NCBI GenBank assembly: GCA_002337215.1
Contig: DDFO01000046.1
Span: 49,946 to 64,334 of the forward strand
Origin: Phycisphaerales bacterium UBA1926
GTDB taxonomy: Bacteria; Planctomycetota; Phycisphaerae; Phycisphaerales; UBA1924
Direction of reading: 5' to 3'
DNA: 14,389 nt
Part shown: in pieces, positions 1 to 7,196 of the stretch
How the letters are laid out: the number at the start of each line of letters is the position of its first letter
How positions within the stretch are numbered: position 1 is the stretch's first letter
The notes under the pieces: model-generated
The model's input: the letters and a program-made list of their open reading frames with translations, nothing else
Told to the model about the DNA's origin: nothing
The model's database searches: none
Made by a program: the position numbers and the translations under genes

Positions 1-720
1 CTCACGGAAGTGCCGGAATCGCTGCTCAGGAAGATCCGTCGCGCACACACCGACGGAGCACGATTGGTCTCGGTTTGCTCCGGCGCGTTCGTGCTCGCGG
101 CCGCGGGAGTGCTTGATGGGCTCCGTGCAACAACACACTGGGCCTACGCCGAGGAACTCGCCGAATCATTCCCGACGCTCACCATCGATCCGGATGTACT
201 CTACGTTGACGAGGGCAACGTGCTCACGTCGGCCGGGAGCGCCGCGGGGCTCGATCTTGGTCTTCACCTCATCAGACGTGACTGCGGAGCAAGCGTTGCA
301 AACGCGATCGCGAGGAAGCTCGTCATTCCGCCGCACCGCGACGGTGGGCAGCAGCAATTCATCGATGTTCCTATCGATGTAGCGCCGGACGACGTGAAGC
401 TCGCGTCACTTCTCGACGACATTCGCCAAAGTCTCACGCATCCGCACACAGTCGATTCGCTTGCGCGTCGCGCACACATGTCGCCCCGTACATTCGCACG
501 CCGGTTCAAGGCCGTGACCGGGACCACGCCGCACCGATGGCTCACGCACGAGCGCGTTCGACGCGCACAGATGATCTTGGAATCTGGAGCCACCGATATC
601 GAAACCGTTGCGAGATCAGCAGGATTCGCGGATGCCCAACTCCTCAGGCTGCACTTCAAGCGAATTGTTGGAACGAGCCCAACGGCATACTGCAAGTCAT
701 TCCGCGGCGCTCATGCCTGA
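1..720 (+). CDS. GlxA-like AraC-family transcriptional regulator, 5'-truncated by window edge
   Basis: The frame is open to the first base of the window, so the true start lies to the left; the GTG at 10 is only the first in-window start codon. The visible 5' half is the end of a DJ-1/PfpI (class I glutamine amidotransferase-like) domain: the CSGAF nucleophile-elbow motif, ATTHW, then TSAGSAAGLDLGLHLI and the PPHRDGGQ signature typical of GlxA regulators. The 3' half is an AraC-type DNA-binding domain with two helix-turn-helices, roughly from LARRAHMSPRTFARRF to VARSAGFADAQLLRLHFKR. Such proteins are cytoplasmic regulators thought to sense a small ligand through the non-catalytic amidotransferase domain. 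The ligand and targets cannot be told from this sequence. It has no obvious link to the restriction genes and may be older host or plasmid backbone. Confidence 0.88.
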   Translation, partial: LTEVPESLLRKIRRAHTDGARLVSVCSGAFVLAAAGVLDGLRATTHWAYAEELAESFPTLTIDPDVLYVDEGNVLTSAGSAAGLDLGLHLIRRDCGASVANAIARKLVIPPHRDGGQQQFIDVPIDVAPDDVKLASLLDDIRQSLTHPHTVDSLARRAHMSPRTFARRFKAVTGTTPHRWLTHERVRRAQMILESGATDIETVARSAGFADAQLLRLHFKRIVGTSPTAYCKSFRGAHA

Positions 721-1051
721 CAGTTACGCGATTCATCTCGGGTTCGACAAAATGACTGGAACCCTGGGATGGCGGGACACGTTTGAACCCGCCGTAAACA
801 ACGCCGGCCTCTGCACTTGCCGAGGCCGGTGATCTTGTTAATCGGGGTGAGAGGACACCAGTTGAACTTTTCGCAGCTCAGATCGGTCTTTGGAGCTTGG
901 AAACGCGGTTTCTGGTTTCACCGTGAATCTCGGGTGTGGCAGGGCCGACGGAGACTCGCGCTGGTAACGCGCCAGGGCGGCTGTCGTCGATCGAGCCCAA
1001 AGCATCGAACCGCCACGGTCAGCAGAGGCTGCCCCGCGTACGCTGGAGATT
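721..1051. other. Intergenic region with no supported gene
   Basis: This stretch of about 330 bases separates the AraC-family gene from the next plus-strand gene. Short open frames cross it on both strands, but none has a family match I recognise or a convincing ribosome-binding site. It contains the hairpin at 804-829 and must hold the promoter of the gene at 1052. I could not pick a convincing -35/-10 pair by eye. Confidence 0.6.
804..829 (+). terminator. Candidate transcription terminator hairpin after the AraC-family gene
   Basis: A perfect 8-bp inverted repeat, CCGGCCTC / GAGGCCGG, encloses a 10-base loop about 85 bases past the stop codon of the AraC-family gene. The downstream sequence (TGATCTTGTTAATC) is only moderately T-rich, so this is either a weak intrinsic terminator or simply an RNA-stabilising stem. 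Confidence 0.4.
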
Positions 1052-2335
1052 ATGAGCAAGAAGGACGAGAAAGCTCGACGGAGGATAAGGGAGAAGCGAG
1101 CCAAGGCTAATGCCAGAAAGCGGCGCGCCCTAGGTTCAGAAGCGAAGAAACGCTCCGGAAAGGCGGATGAAGCACCGGCTCGCAGCATGACTGAGAATCC
1201 TCGATTCAATCGACGTGAGTCGGCGATCGAGCACTACTACTACGAGGACTACGGCACCAAGGGAGTCGGCCACGCCGAGTATGCGGGCTGGATCAAGTGC
1301 CGCCTTCTCCATGGTCATGGCTACTCGCTGATCGTCCCCGATCAACTCTATCTGGAGCACAATGGACTACACTGGATTCAGCCGCTGGCTTTCGGGCCAA
1401 ACATGCTTACGAAACTCGACGAGACCGCGGTGGTCTGTAACCTCAATGTGGATATCTCGTGTCGGCACCGTCTCGACGTGCGATTCTTCAACCATGATCA
1501 TGTTGCCGATCTGCCCGACGGCTCCCAACTTTTCCGATGCCAGATCAGAGGCGTTGCAGACCTCCCATCCTTCGCAACTGGTGAGGCCCGCTGGGGCTGC
1601 AACGGACGACCGTATCTTCAGCTGTTCCACCATACGACGGCCTCCACTGTGCCCCTGATCATCAACTCAGGACACTTCCGGACCGGTGCGTGGAACATCC
1701 AAGGCTCCAGCAAAGAGCTAAAGAACGTGGCGTACGCCTATTTCACGCCGCTGGACGCCATTCGCACGGACGGTGATTTGAAGCGGATCGGCATGTCGAT
1801 CGCAGGGACAATCGAGCTTCGACGGGACGGATTCACCCCACCCCCGTTGCTCATGCCCGCTTACTTGGAGACCTTCAAGAACGATATTCTCCAATTGCCA
1901 GTTTACAAATGCGACCCGTCAAAGAGAGAGGCCTCAATCAAGCTGTGGATCGACGCCGCCGCGCTGGCTCCGCAGCATGTCTACCGACACGACGAAGGGG
2001 GGCCGGTCTACTACGAGCTACCGCACGCTTTCATTCATCGTGTTGGCACGGTGCCGGGTCAGACACTGGTGTTCGATGCTGATCGAAGTATTCATGATCA
2101 GAATGGACTCAAGAGGTTCGACTACGCCGTGGTTGGTGACTGCACGACCTTGGCGGGCCTCGCGGCACCGTACGACGAAGAGGACACAACCCATGTGCTG
2201 AAAGTCGAGAGGATTCCAGCAGGATCCACGATGCTGGACTTCTGGTTTGACCGGGGCAACACGGACTTGTTCAGTGGCAAGAAAGTGGAACTACAGGAGT
2301 TTCACCCACAGAAGGAGTCCGAGGATCCAGCCTGA
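1052..2335 (+). CDS. Unrecognised 427-aa protein, possible ADP-ribosyltransferase-like core
   Basis: I do not recognise this family with confidence. The ATG at 1052 follows GGAG at a short spacing. Residues 1-45 are strongly basic (Lys/Arg-rich) and look disordered, as in nucleic-acid-binding tails. Residues 50-180 form a mixed region rich in aromatics (HYYYEDYG at 61-68). Residues 188-237 read YLQLFHHTTAS, then IINSGHF, then VAYAYFTPLDAI. This order of H-x-T strand, helix ending in SG, and Tyr-containing strand resembles the NAD-binding half of ADP-ribosyltransferase-fold proteins such as KptA and DarT. A later PVYYELPHAFIHRV (318-331) could supply the third, Glu-bearing strand (E322). The gene ends 44 bases before the next plus-strand gene and is probably co-transcribed with it. 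The ART assignment is inference from motif shape and could be wrong; the reading frame itself is secure. Confidence 0.75.
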   Translation: MSKKDEKARRRIREKRAKANARKRRALGSEAKKRSGKADEAPARSMTENPRFNRRESAIEHYYYEDYGTKGVGHAEYAGWIKCRLLHGHGYSLIVPDQLYLEHNGLHWIQPLAFGPNMLTKLDETAVVCNLNVDISCRHRLDVRFFNHDHVADLPDGSQLFRCQIRGVADLPSFATGEARWGCNGRPYLQLFHHTTASTVPLIINSGHFRTGAWNIQGSSKELKNVAYAYFTPLDAIRTDGDLKRIGMSIAGTIELRRDGFTPPPLLMPAYLETFKNDILQLPVYKCDPSKREASIKLWIDAAALAPQHVYRHDEGGPVYYELPHAFIHRVGTVPGQTLVFDADRSIHDQNGLKRFDYAVVGDCTTLAGLAAPYDEEDTTHVLKVERIPAGSTMLDFWFDRGNTDLFSGKKVELQEFHPQKESEDPA

Positions 2336-2379
2336 CAGTAGAGCCAGATCCGCACGGCGGATTTATGCTGAGGTGATGA

Positions 2380-4215
2380 ATGCCGAATGACATCTCCGAA
2401 GAGCTCCGAGACCTCGCGGCACGTGCGCTGGACTCGCTCAGCACTCGCCTCCCAGCATCTTCAAGCGATCGCCTCTTGCTATTCATCGAGGCAATGCGTG
2501 CTGTCGACTATGAGACCGTCGCGCGATCTCTCCTCCGGTCGGGAGAGCAGAACTCGCCCAGCACCTTCGACTTCATCATGTGGGGTTGGAAGTACATTGC
2601 CGCACGTTGCCTTTCGCCACTACAGACAAGAAACGCATTCCCGCTAATGGAGAGTACGCCGCGGTCACGCGCCACGGCCCTTGCCTTCCTGCAACAATTT
2701 GGACAAATCGACCTCGTGAAACGCACTGCCGACATGGCTGCCAATGGCCTAATCCATGCGGAACGCACTTCATCCGGATACGCATTTACGTGTGCGCCAC
2801 ATACTCTAGCCCAGCATATCGATACACTTGAATTTTCATCACTACAACAGTTCGACTCTTGGGCGTCCACCGACATCGCAGCTTCATACAACGGCTGGAC
2901 ACTTCTTGACTTCACGCACACCAATGACATTGCCAATGCCCCCGGGGCTTTCCTTGGACGCCGCAGCACTCCACTAGAGCATTGGAGGCGTGACGACATT
3001 GACGATCTCATGCTTCCGTTGTTGCGGCCTTGGAACTCCGGACGCGGCATGATGATTGCGTACGATGCTCAACCAGAGGTCGACGAGCACTTTCTTGCCG
3101 AGTCATGGGAGTTTCTCGAGCAATGCCGCGCAGAGGTCGGCCTCCATCCTGACCTAGAGCTCGAAGGCGTTAGCAACAGCATTATCATGGCTGTTGCGGG
3201 TGTCATCATTAGCATACACATGAAGCACATTCGATTCTGCTTGCTCGCAAGAAAGCAGAACATGCCTGTGTCATTGCAGCAGAGCTTCACCATCTGGTCT
3301 CCAGAGGATGAGCTAATCCAAGGGATCGCCGACTGGAGCTCACTGCCGCATGACCAAGTCAAGCGAGCAATAGGCCTGCTAACCCTGCGCGCAAGCGAAT
3401 CATCTCTTCTTGAAAGCCAGCCGCTGGTTCCAATCCCTCTGCTCATCAGCCTAAACAACAACACGCTTGTTCGGCCAGTTGGGAGCTTGGGCCGCAACCC
3501 AATGATCGCCACATCTGGTCTGTGGCATGCACGCGATCCCAAAGTACAGCACGTCGTGCAAGAGCACCGAGAGGACTGGCAGCGCCAAGACCTGTACGCC
3601 ATGTTTCAGGGCCGGAGATATGTACGCGTCGACGGCTCTGTACGACTTCGCGATGAAAGTGGCCGAACGACCACAGACGTGGATGCAGCCATATTGGACA
3701 CGACCAGCGGCGACCTGGCCTTGTTCCAACTGAAGTGGCAAGACACTCTGTCGAATGACGTTCGCTCTTTGAGAAGCCGAGCAAGCAATCTGGTTAAGCA
3801 GATTGATGATTGGGCCGAGAGGGTTGGCCGTTGGCTGGACGGGTGCAGCATGGATCAAGTGATGACCTCATTCCGCCTGAGTGCTTCGCGCAGGGAGTAT
3901 GTACGAGCAATCGGGCTCTTCGCCGTTTCACAGTCTCTGGCACGAGCAGATGCCTTCGGCTTTGCGTTCGAGAACCAGAGCGTTGCTACTGCCAATATGC
4001 CTCAGTTGATGAGGGTCCGTCGCGAAGTTGGCCCAGTTCCCGATGTGTTTCCGAGAATGCACTCTGTCCTCCGATTGGAAGCAACACGGGCCATCGAAAG
4101 CACTCCGATTCGTACTACGATGGAGGTTGCGGGTCGTACTCTCGTCTATCACGATCTCTGGAGAGCGTTCCCAGACACTTTCGATGAAGACGCAGAACCG
4201 CAGACAACCGGCTAG
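2380..4215 (+). CDS. Large protein with C-terminal PD-(D/E)XK-like nuclease motif
   Basis: This is a 611-aa protein with a good start: GAGGTGA lies a few bases before the ATG at 2380. The first 400 residues are mostly helical and show no domain I recognise. Residues 415-452 carry a nuclease-like core: VRVDGSVRLRDESG, then TDVDAAILD (D433, D435), then LALFQLKW (Q450, K452). This fits the PD-(D/E)XK fold, with D-x-D on the first strand and Q-x-K replacing E-x-K, a variant known in Mrr- and RecB-like nucleases. A helical stretch (about 460-490) follows, as expected for that fold. The predicted role is cleavage of nucleic acid, perhaps in a defence or toxin pair with the gene at 1052. It ends convergently about 80 bases from the restriction operon's 3' end. 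Function is inferred from the motif only. Confidence 0.75.
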   Translation: MPNDISEELRDLAARALDSLSTRLPASSSDRLLLFIEAMRAVDYETVARSLLRSGEQNSPSTFDFIMWGWKYIAARCLSPLQTRNAFPLMESTPRSRATALAFLQQFGQIDLVKRTADMAANGLIHAERTSSGYAFTCAPHTLAQHIDTLEFSSLQQFDSWASTDIAASYNGWTLLDFTHTNDIANAPGAFLGRRSTPLEHWRRDDIDDLMLPLLRPWNSGRGMMIAYDAQPEVDEHFLAESWEFLEQCRAEVGLHPDLELEGVSNSIIMAVAGVIISIHMKHIRFCLLARKQNMPVSLQQSFTIWSPEDELIQGIADWSSLPHDQVKRAIGLLTLRASESSLLESQPLVPIPLLISLNNNTLVRPVGSLGRNPMIATSGLWHARDPKVQHVVQEHREDWQRQDLYAMFQGRRYVRVDGSVRLRDESGRTTTDVDAAILDTTSGDLALFQLKWQDTLSNDVRSLRSRASNLVKQIDDWAERVGRWLDGCSMDQVMTSFRLSASRREYVRAIGLFAVSQSLARADAFGFAFENQSVATANMPQLMRVRREVGPVPDVFPRMHSVLRLEATRAIESTPIRTTMEVAGRTLVYHDLWRAFPDTFDEDAEPQTTG

Positions 4216-4278
4216 CTTCACGAGCTTGCTGCGACAACTAGACTCTGCGCCGCCGATCTCAACAAGCAACCCTGGCTA

Positions 4279-4310
4279 ATGCCAACGACGAGAACCCTAT
4301 CCGTCGGCAT
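4279..4310 (-). terminator. Hairpin spanning the stop codon of the last operon gene
   Basis: Read on the minus strand, ATGCCGACG pairs with CGTTGGCAT over 9 positions with a single G-U wobble, around a 14-base loop that includes the TAG stop of the HNH gene. The wobble is a pair only in minus-strand RNA; in plus-strand RNA it is an A-C mismatch. That favours a role in minus-strand transcripts, such as 3'-end stabilisation or weak termination between the convergent transcription units. No T-run follows. Confidence 0.35.
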
Positions 4311-5136
4311 GATCTGTGCAACCGAAGCGAAGCATCGCGCGGACATCTTCGACGGTATATGGGGGCGTCCGGCGATGCACCATCGCATGGCAGTTCGAAC
4401 ACAGTGGCACGAGATCTGAATCCGGATCAACAACCGTTCCGGGAGCTATGCCGGACACGGGTTCGAGGTGATGCACTTCGATGAACCCGACGCCCACCTC
4501 GCCGTAATGTGCGCCAAAGTCGAACCCACACGCTTTACAGACGGCGCCGTGAATCTCGATGCACGCCGCACGATTAATCGCGCTTCGCTCGTATCGATTG
4601 ACCTCAGCTCGTATCAACGCACCCTCTTCTTCTCCGTTCGCTTTCTCTTCGATCGGCAAGAGTGAAAGGGCAAGACCAAGCATGCGCCCTCCCCACAGGG
4701 CCGCAACCTGATCGATTTGCCGGGCCTCGTTGTGGTCGATTGCGACTGGACTACGCTGCAGATTCATCGCGAGAGACTGCCAATTCGCTGGCCACTCTTG
4801 ATCGGCAAGCGGATCCGCTGACACCCCGTTCAGCTGGAACACGAGCGTGGCACCGTCCGATTGGATTGCCCTAGCAAACGCGTGAAACGCCGCACGCTGT
4901 TGCGGTCCTGCCGACTGCATTCCCGCGACTAGGCCCGCGGCGAAGTTCCCTGGTACAAAGGCGACCTCTACAGAACGCCACCCGATGAGCACTTCGATAG
5001 CAAATCCTTGCGTAAGATCAATGTCGTCCGGGAACACACGACATCGCTCGCCTTCAGAACTTGCATGGGCCACGCCCCGAAGCGGCAAGCCAAAACGATC
5101 TGTCAGAACTCCGGCAACTGACGTGGCATCAATCAT
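4297..5136 (-). CDS. HNH endonuclease, last gene of the restriction operon
   Basis: This is a 279-aa protein. The C-terminal part is a clear HNH (McrA/5-methylcytosine-type) nuclease with zinc-binding cysteine pairs: CKAC (C200, C203), the IEVHHLEPVS core (H222, H223), D241, and CSNCH (C246, C249, H250), followed by H254. The N-terminal 170 residues (FAIEVLIGWRSVEVAFVPGNFA and onwards) form a separate domain of unknown type that could bind DNA or partners. The start codon overlaps the 3' end of the GHKL ATPase gene by 8 bases, implying translational coupling. The likely role is DNA-cleaving effector of the SNF2/GHKL branch of the system. Alternatives are a methyl-dependent nuclease acting alone, or a nicking partner. 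Confidence 0.88.
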   Translation of the reverse strand: MIDATSVAGVLTDRFGLPLRGVAHASSEGERCRVFPDDIDLTQGFAIEVLIGWRSVEVAFVPGNFAAGLVAGMQSAGPQQRAAFHAFARAIQSDGATLVFQLNGVSADPLADQEWPANWQSLAMNLQRSPVAIDHNEARQIDQVAALWGGRMLGLALSLLPIEEKANGEEEGALIRAEVNRYERSAINRAACIEIHGAVCKACGFDFGAHYGEVGVGFIEVHHLEPVSGIAPGTVVDPDSDLVPLCSNCHAMVHRRTPPYTVEDVRAMLRFGCTDHADG

Positions 5137-6748
5137 TCACGCCATCCTCAGCGTCGAGATCAGGCTCGGGCAGATCCTCGACCAAGGCCCTGAGAATCCG
5201 AGACACTTCGAATCTGAGCTCCTTGAAGTGTTTCTTCGTTGTCTCGCTGATCGTGCCCAGCTCAGCCTCCGCAAGTGACCACAAGAGAGAGTCCATTCCC
5301 TGAATCGTCACGCCGGAAGCTAGGTTCGGCACATAGACCTTGCTGTAGTACGGGTGCCCAGTATTGATCTGCACAGCATGATGGCTGTCAATTAGACAGG
5401 GCTCCCAAAGAATGCCATCGTCCAGCGTGGGAACAGGATCGACGCTGAGCTGACCCGGCTCTGTCGCAGTGGAGATTGGCAGCTTTAGACGTATCTTGCC
5501 CTTCCTGTTCTCAATCTCGACTTCGCTGTTCTCTACATCCGTTATGCTGACGTTTGCCATTCGGAGGTCTCCCTCCTTGGCACCAATGCTTGCGTTCGAG
5601 TCCGCATGGGCATTCTCGGCCTTGTCTTGGGCTTTCTTGCGCTGACCCTTGCGGTAGCGCTCGTTCGCTGCGTTCCGCGGCGCGGGAATGAACTTGTCCC
5701 TTACCCAGTTGAAGAGCTCATCGTTGAGCAGGATGCGGGATTTTTTGATGTCGACATGGAAGGCGCTGTCAAGCGTATGGTCGAACGAAAATTCGACACG
5801 CAGCAGCGTCAGGTGAGGTTCTTTGCTGAACATGCCGAGCCAATCGTGAGGATGGATCAGCCGGTTTTCTCGGTAGATATACATGCCCTGCATTTGGTTG
5901 CTGAGACGTGCTTCGCGAACATCCGCATCACTTGAGAACTGCTCGCGCCTTGGAAGGATGTAGGCACGGATCGTAAATTGTGCCTCAGTACCGTCGCCGA
6001 TATCGACTGGCATCGTCTCTTCCGCCACCATCTCAGTGCCTGGGATATGGGGGCAGAACGGGTTCCACGGATTCACTTGAGCGCCATTGATGTACATTAC
6101 GACGTTCCGTGCGCGGTTGTCTGTTGCATCAAGGAATCGTTGGTAGATCATTGCGGCGTGCTGTTCGAACCCGCCCCGGATCTTTTCTACAGCCTTGCGT
6201 GCCGCGGCACCGCCGGGGTTCTTGTAATCCGGTAGCAGTCGGTCAACATTCTCCCAAATGACAAGCGTGCCCGGGCCGCCGTGCGCTGTCTTGTCAAGCT
6301 GTCTGATCTCTGTCGTGGACGCGTCATCGATCAATAGCTCCCATTTGTTGACCTTTCTGACGTGGTCAAGATCCCAAGTTGCTTTGAGGGGTACAGCGCC
6401 GTTCTCGCTGCGAGTAATGACCGAGAGATGACGACTGAATGCGGTAGAGGCAGTCTTCAGGCCAAGCCCGAACTTGCCCAAGCGGCTGGCTGCCTTATTG
6501 CCAATCTGTGCTCCGTATGTCATTGCGTTGAGCAGAGTCGTCCGATCCATACCGTAGCCGTCATCCGCTACCGTGATGACGACGTCGCCGTCAGTGTCCA
6601 TGTTCAGTTCGATGTCGACACGACCCGCCTCTGCATCTATGGAATTATCAACGATATCGGCAAGAGCGGTATTGAAGTCGTAGCCCGTATCCCTGAGACC
6701 CTCAATAAGTCGGGATGGGATCGGAGGGAGTGTGTGTGTTTCACTCAT
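5129..6748 (-). CDS. GHKL-type ATPase, MORC/MutL-like, restriction-associated
   Basis: This is a 539-aa protein from the ATG at 6748, chosen because AAGGAG (6757-6762) sits 8 bases upstream; an in-frame ATG at 6787 would add 13 residues but lacks such a site. The N-terminal half is a GHKL ATPase domain: N-box LADIVDNSIDA (D31, N35), the G1 motif DDGYGM (62-67), and the G2 lid motif RLGKFGLGLK (about 89-98). The general-base position of the N-box is Asp, where MutL and gyrase have Glu. The C-terminal half (SFDHTLDSAFHVDIKKSRI and beyond) looks like the S5-fold transducer and a partner-binding region. ATP-driven dimerisation into a clamp on DNA is the established behaviour of the superfamily. 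The gene sits between the EcoRII-N gene (25-base gap) and the HNH gene (8-base overlap), so a shared complex is likely. Confidence 0.9.
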   Translation of the reverse strand: MSETHTLPPIPSRLIEGLRDTGYDFNTALADIVDNSIDAEAGRVDIELNMDTDGDVVITVADDGYGMDRTTLLNAMTYGAQIGNKAASRLGKFGLGLKTASTAFSRHLSVITRSENGAVPLKATWDLDHVRKVNKWELLIDDASTTEIRQLDKTAHGGPGTLVIWENVDRLLPDYKNPGGAAARKAVEKIRGGFEQHAAMIYQRFLDATDNRARNVVMYINGAQVNPWNPFCPHIPGTEMVAEETMPVDIGDGTEAQFTIRAYILPRREQFSSDADVREARLSNQMQGMYIYRENRLIHPHDWLGMFSKEPHLTLLRVEFSFDHTLDSAFHVDIKKSRILLNDELFNWVRDKFIPAPRNAANERYRKGQRKKAQDKAENAHADSNASIGAKEGDLRMANVSITDVENSEVEIENRKGKIRLKLPISTATEPGQLSVDPVPTLDDGILWEPCLIDSHHAVQINTGHPYYSKVYVPNLASGVTIQGMDSLLWSLAEAELGTISETTKKHFKELRFEVSRILRALVEDLPEPDLDAEDGVND

Positions 6749-6773
6749 GTGGTCTTCTCCTTGCCGGCGGATT

Positions 6774-7196
6774 TTACCGAATTGCAACTACTCGCCAAGT
6801 CGTTCCGAGTTTGAGTCGTTTACTGTTGTCCGGATGGCTACCACGTTGGTAGGTCATCGTGTAAACGGGCCCATCACGATGGAGCGTGAGTATATTGCCG
6901 GCTTTCAGGTTGGCCGCGCGGATGAAGGGAGTCATGCGCGTCAGTCTGTACTCGTTTCGAGTACCGCCAAAGTAGCGGTTGTTGTAGTAGATAAAGGCGA
7001 ACTCCCACTTCTCGCCAGCCGGATCAGTGAACCGGAGATGATGCCGGGGGTTCTTCACACTCGCATTCAGCGGTGGGAAGAAAGCGAGGATCAGTTCATC
7101 CTTCGGAATCAGGATGCCAGCCTGGTGACCACCGGTTTCGCCAGTGTCATTACGACTGAGCTCCTTCGTGATGGCGGCTGGCCGCTCAGCGGGCAT
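6774..7196 (-). CDS. Stand-alone EcoRII-N (effector/DNA-recognition) domain protein
   Basis: This small protein of about 140 aa is homologous to the N-terminal effector-binding domain of EcoRII, a B3-like pseudobarrel that binds the CCWGG-type site. The diagnostic stretch is RNDTGETGGHQAGILIPK, followed later by NEYRLTR; the full EcoRII enzyme encoded at 9547-10710 has the matching PNDAGATGAHQSGFYLP and SEYRLTR. No catalytic domain follows. Start choice: GGAGG lies 9 bases before the ATG at 7196 and only 3 before an ATG at 7202, so 7196 is preferred; GTG at 7205 is also in frame. The gene overlaps the end of the SNF2 gene by about 11 bases and is followed at once by the GHKL gene. The likely role is the sequence-reading subunit of the ATP-dependent branch; it could instead modulate the neighbouring EcoRII enzyme. 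Confidence 0.87.
   Translation of the reverse strand: MPAERPAAITKELSRNDTGETGGHQAGILIPKDELILAFFPPLNASVKNPRHHLRFTDPAGEKWEFAFIYYNNRYFGGTRNEYRLTRMTPFIRAANLKAGNILTLHRDGPVYTMTYQRGSHPDNSKRLKLGTTWRVVAIR

Noticed and set aside
899..912. Short GAAAC / GTTTC inverted repeat
   Set aside because: Only 5 bp with a 3-base loop, in non-coding DNA with no other context; expected by chance.
838..1209. Minus-strand frame of 123 codons over the start of the gene at 1052
   Set aside because: Overlaps the 5' end of a gene with a usable ribosome-binding site; the Ala/Arg/Ser-rich product looks like a shadow.
5606..5935. Plus-strand frame with a hydrophobic, membrane-like N-terminus
   Set aside because: Fully antisense to the GHKL ATPase gene, so the hydrophobic stretch is accidental.
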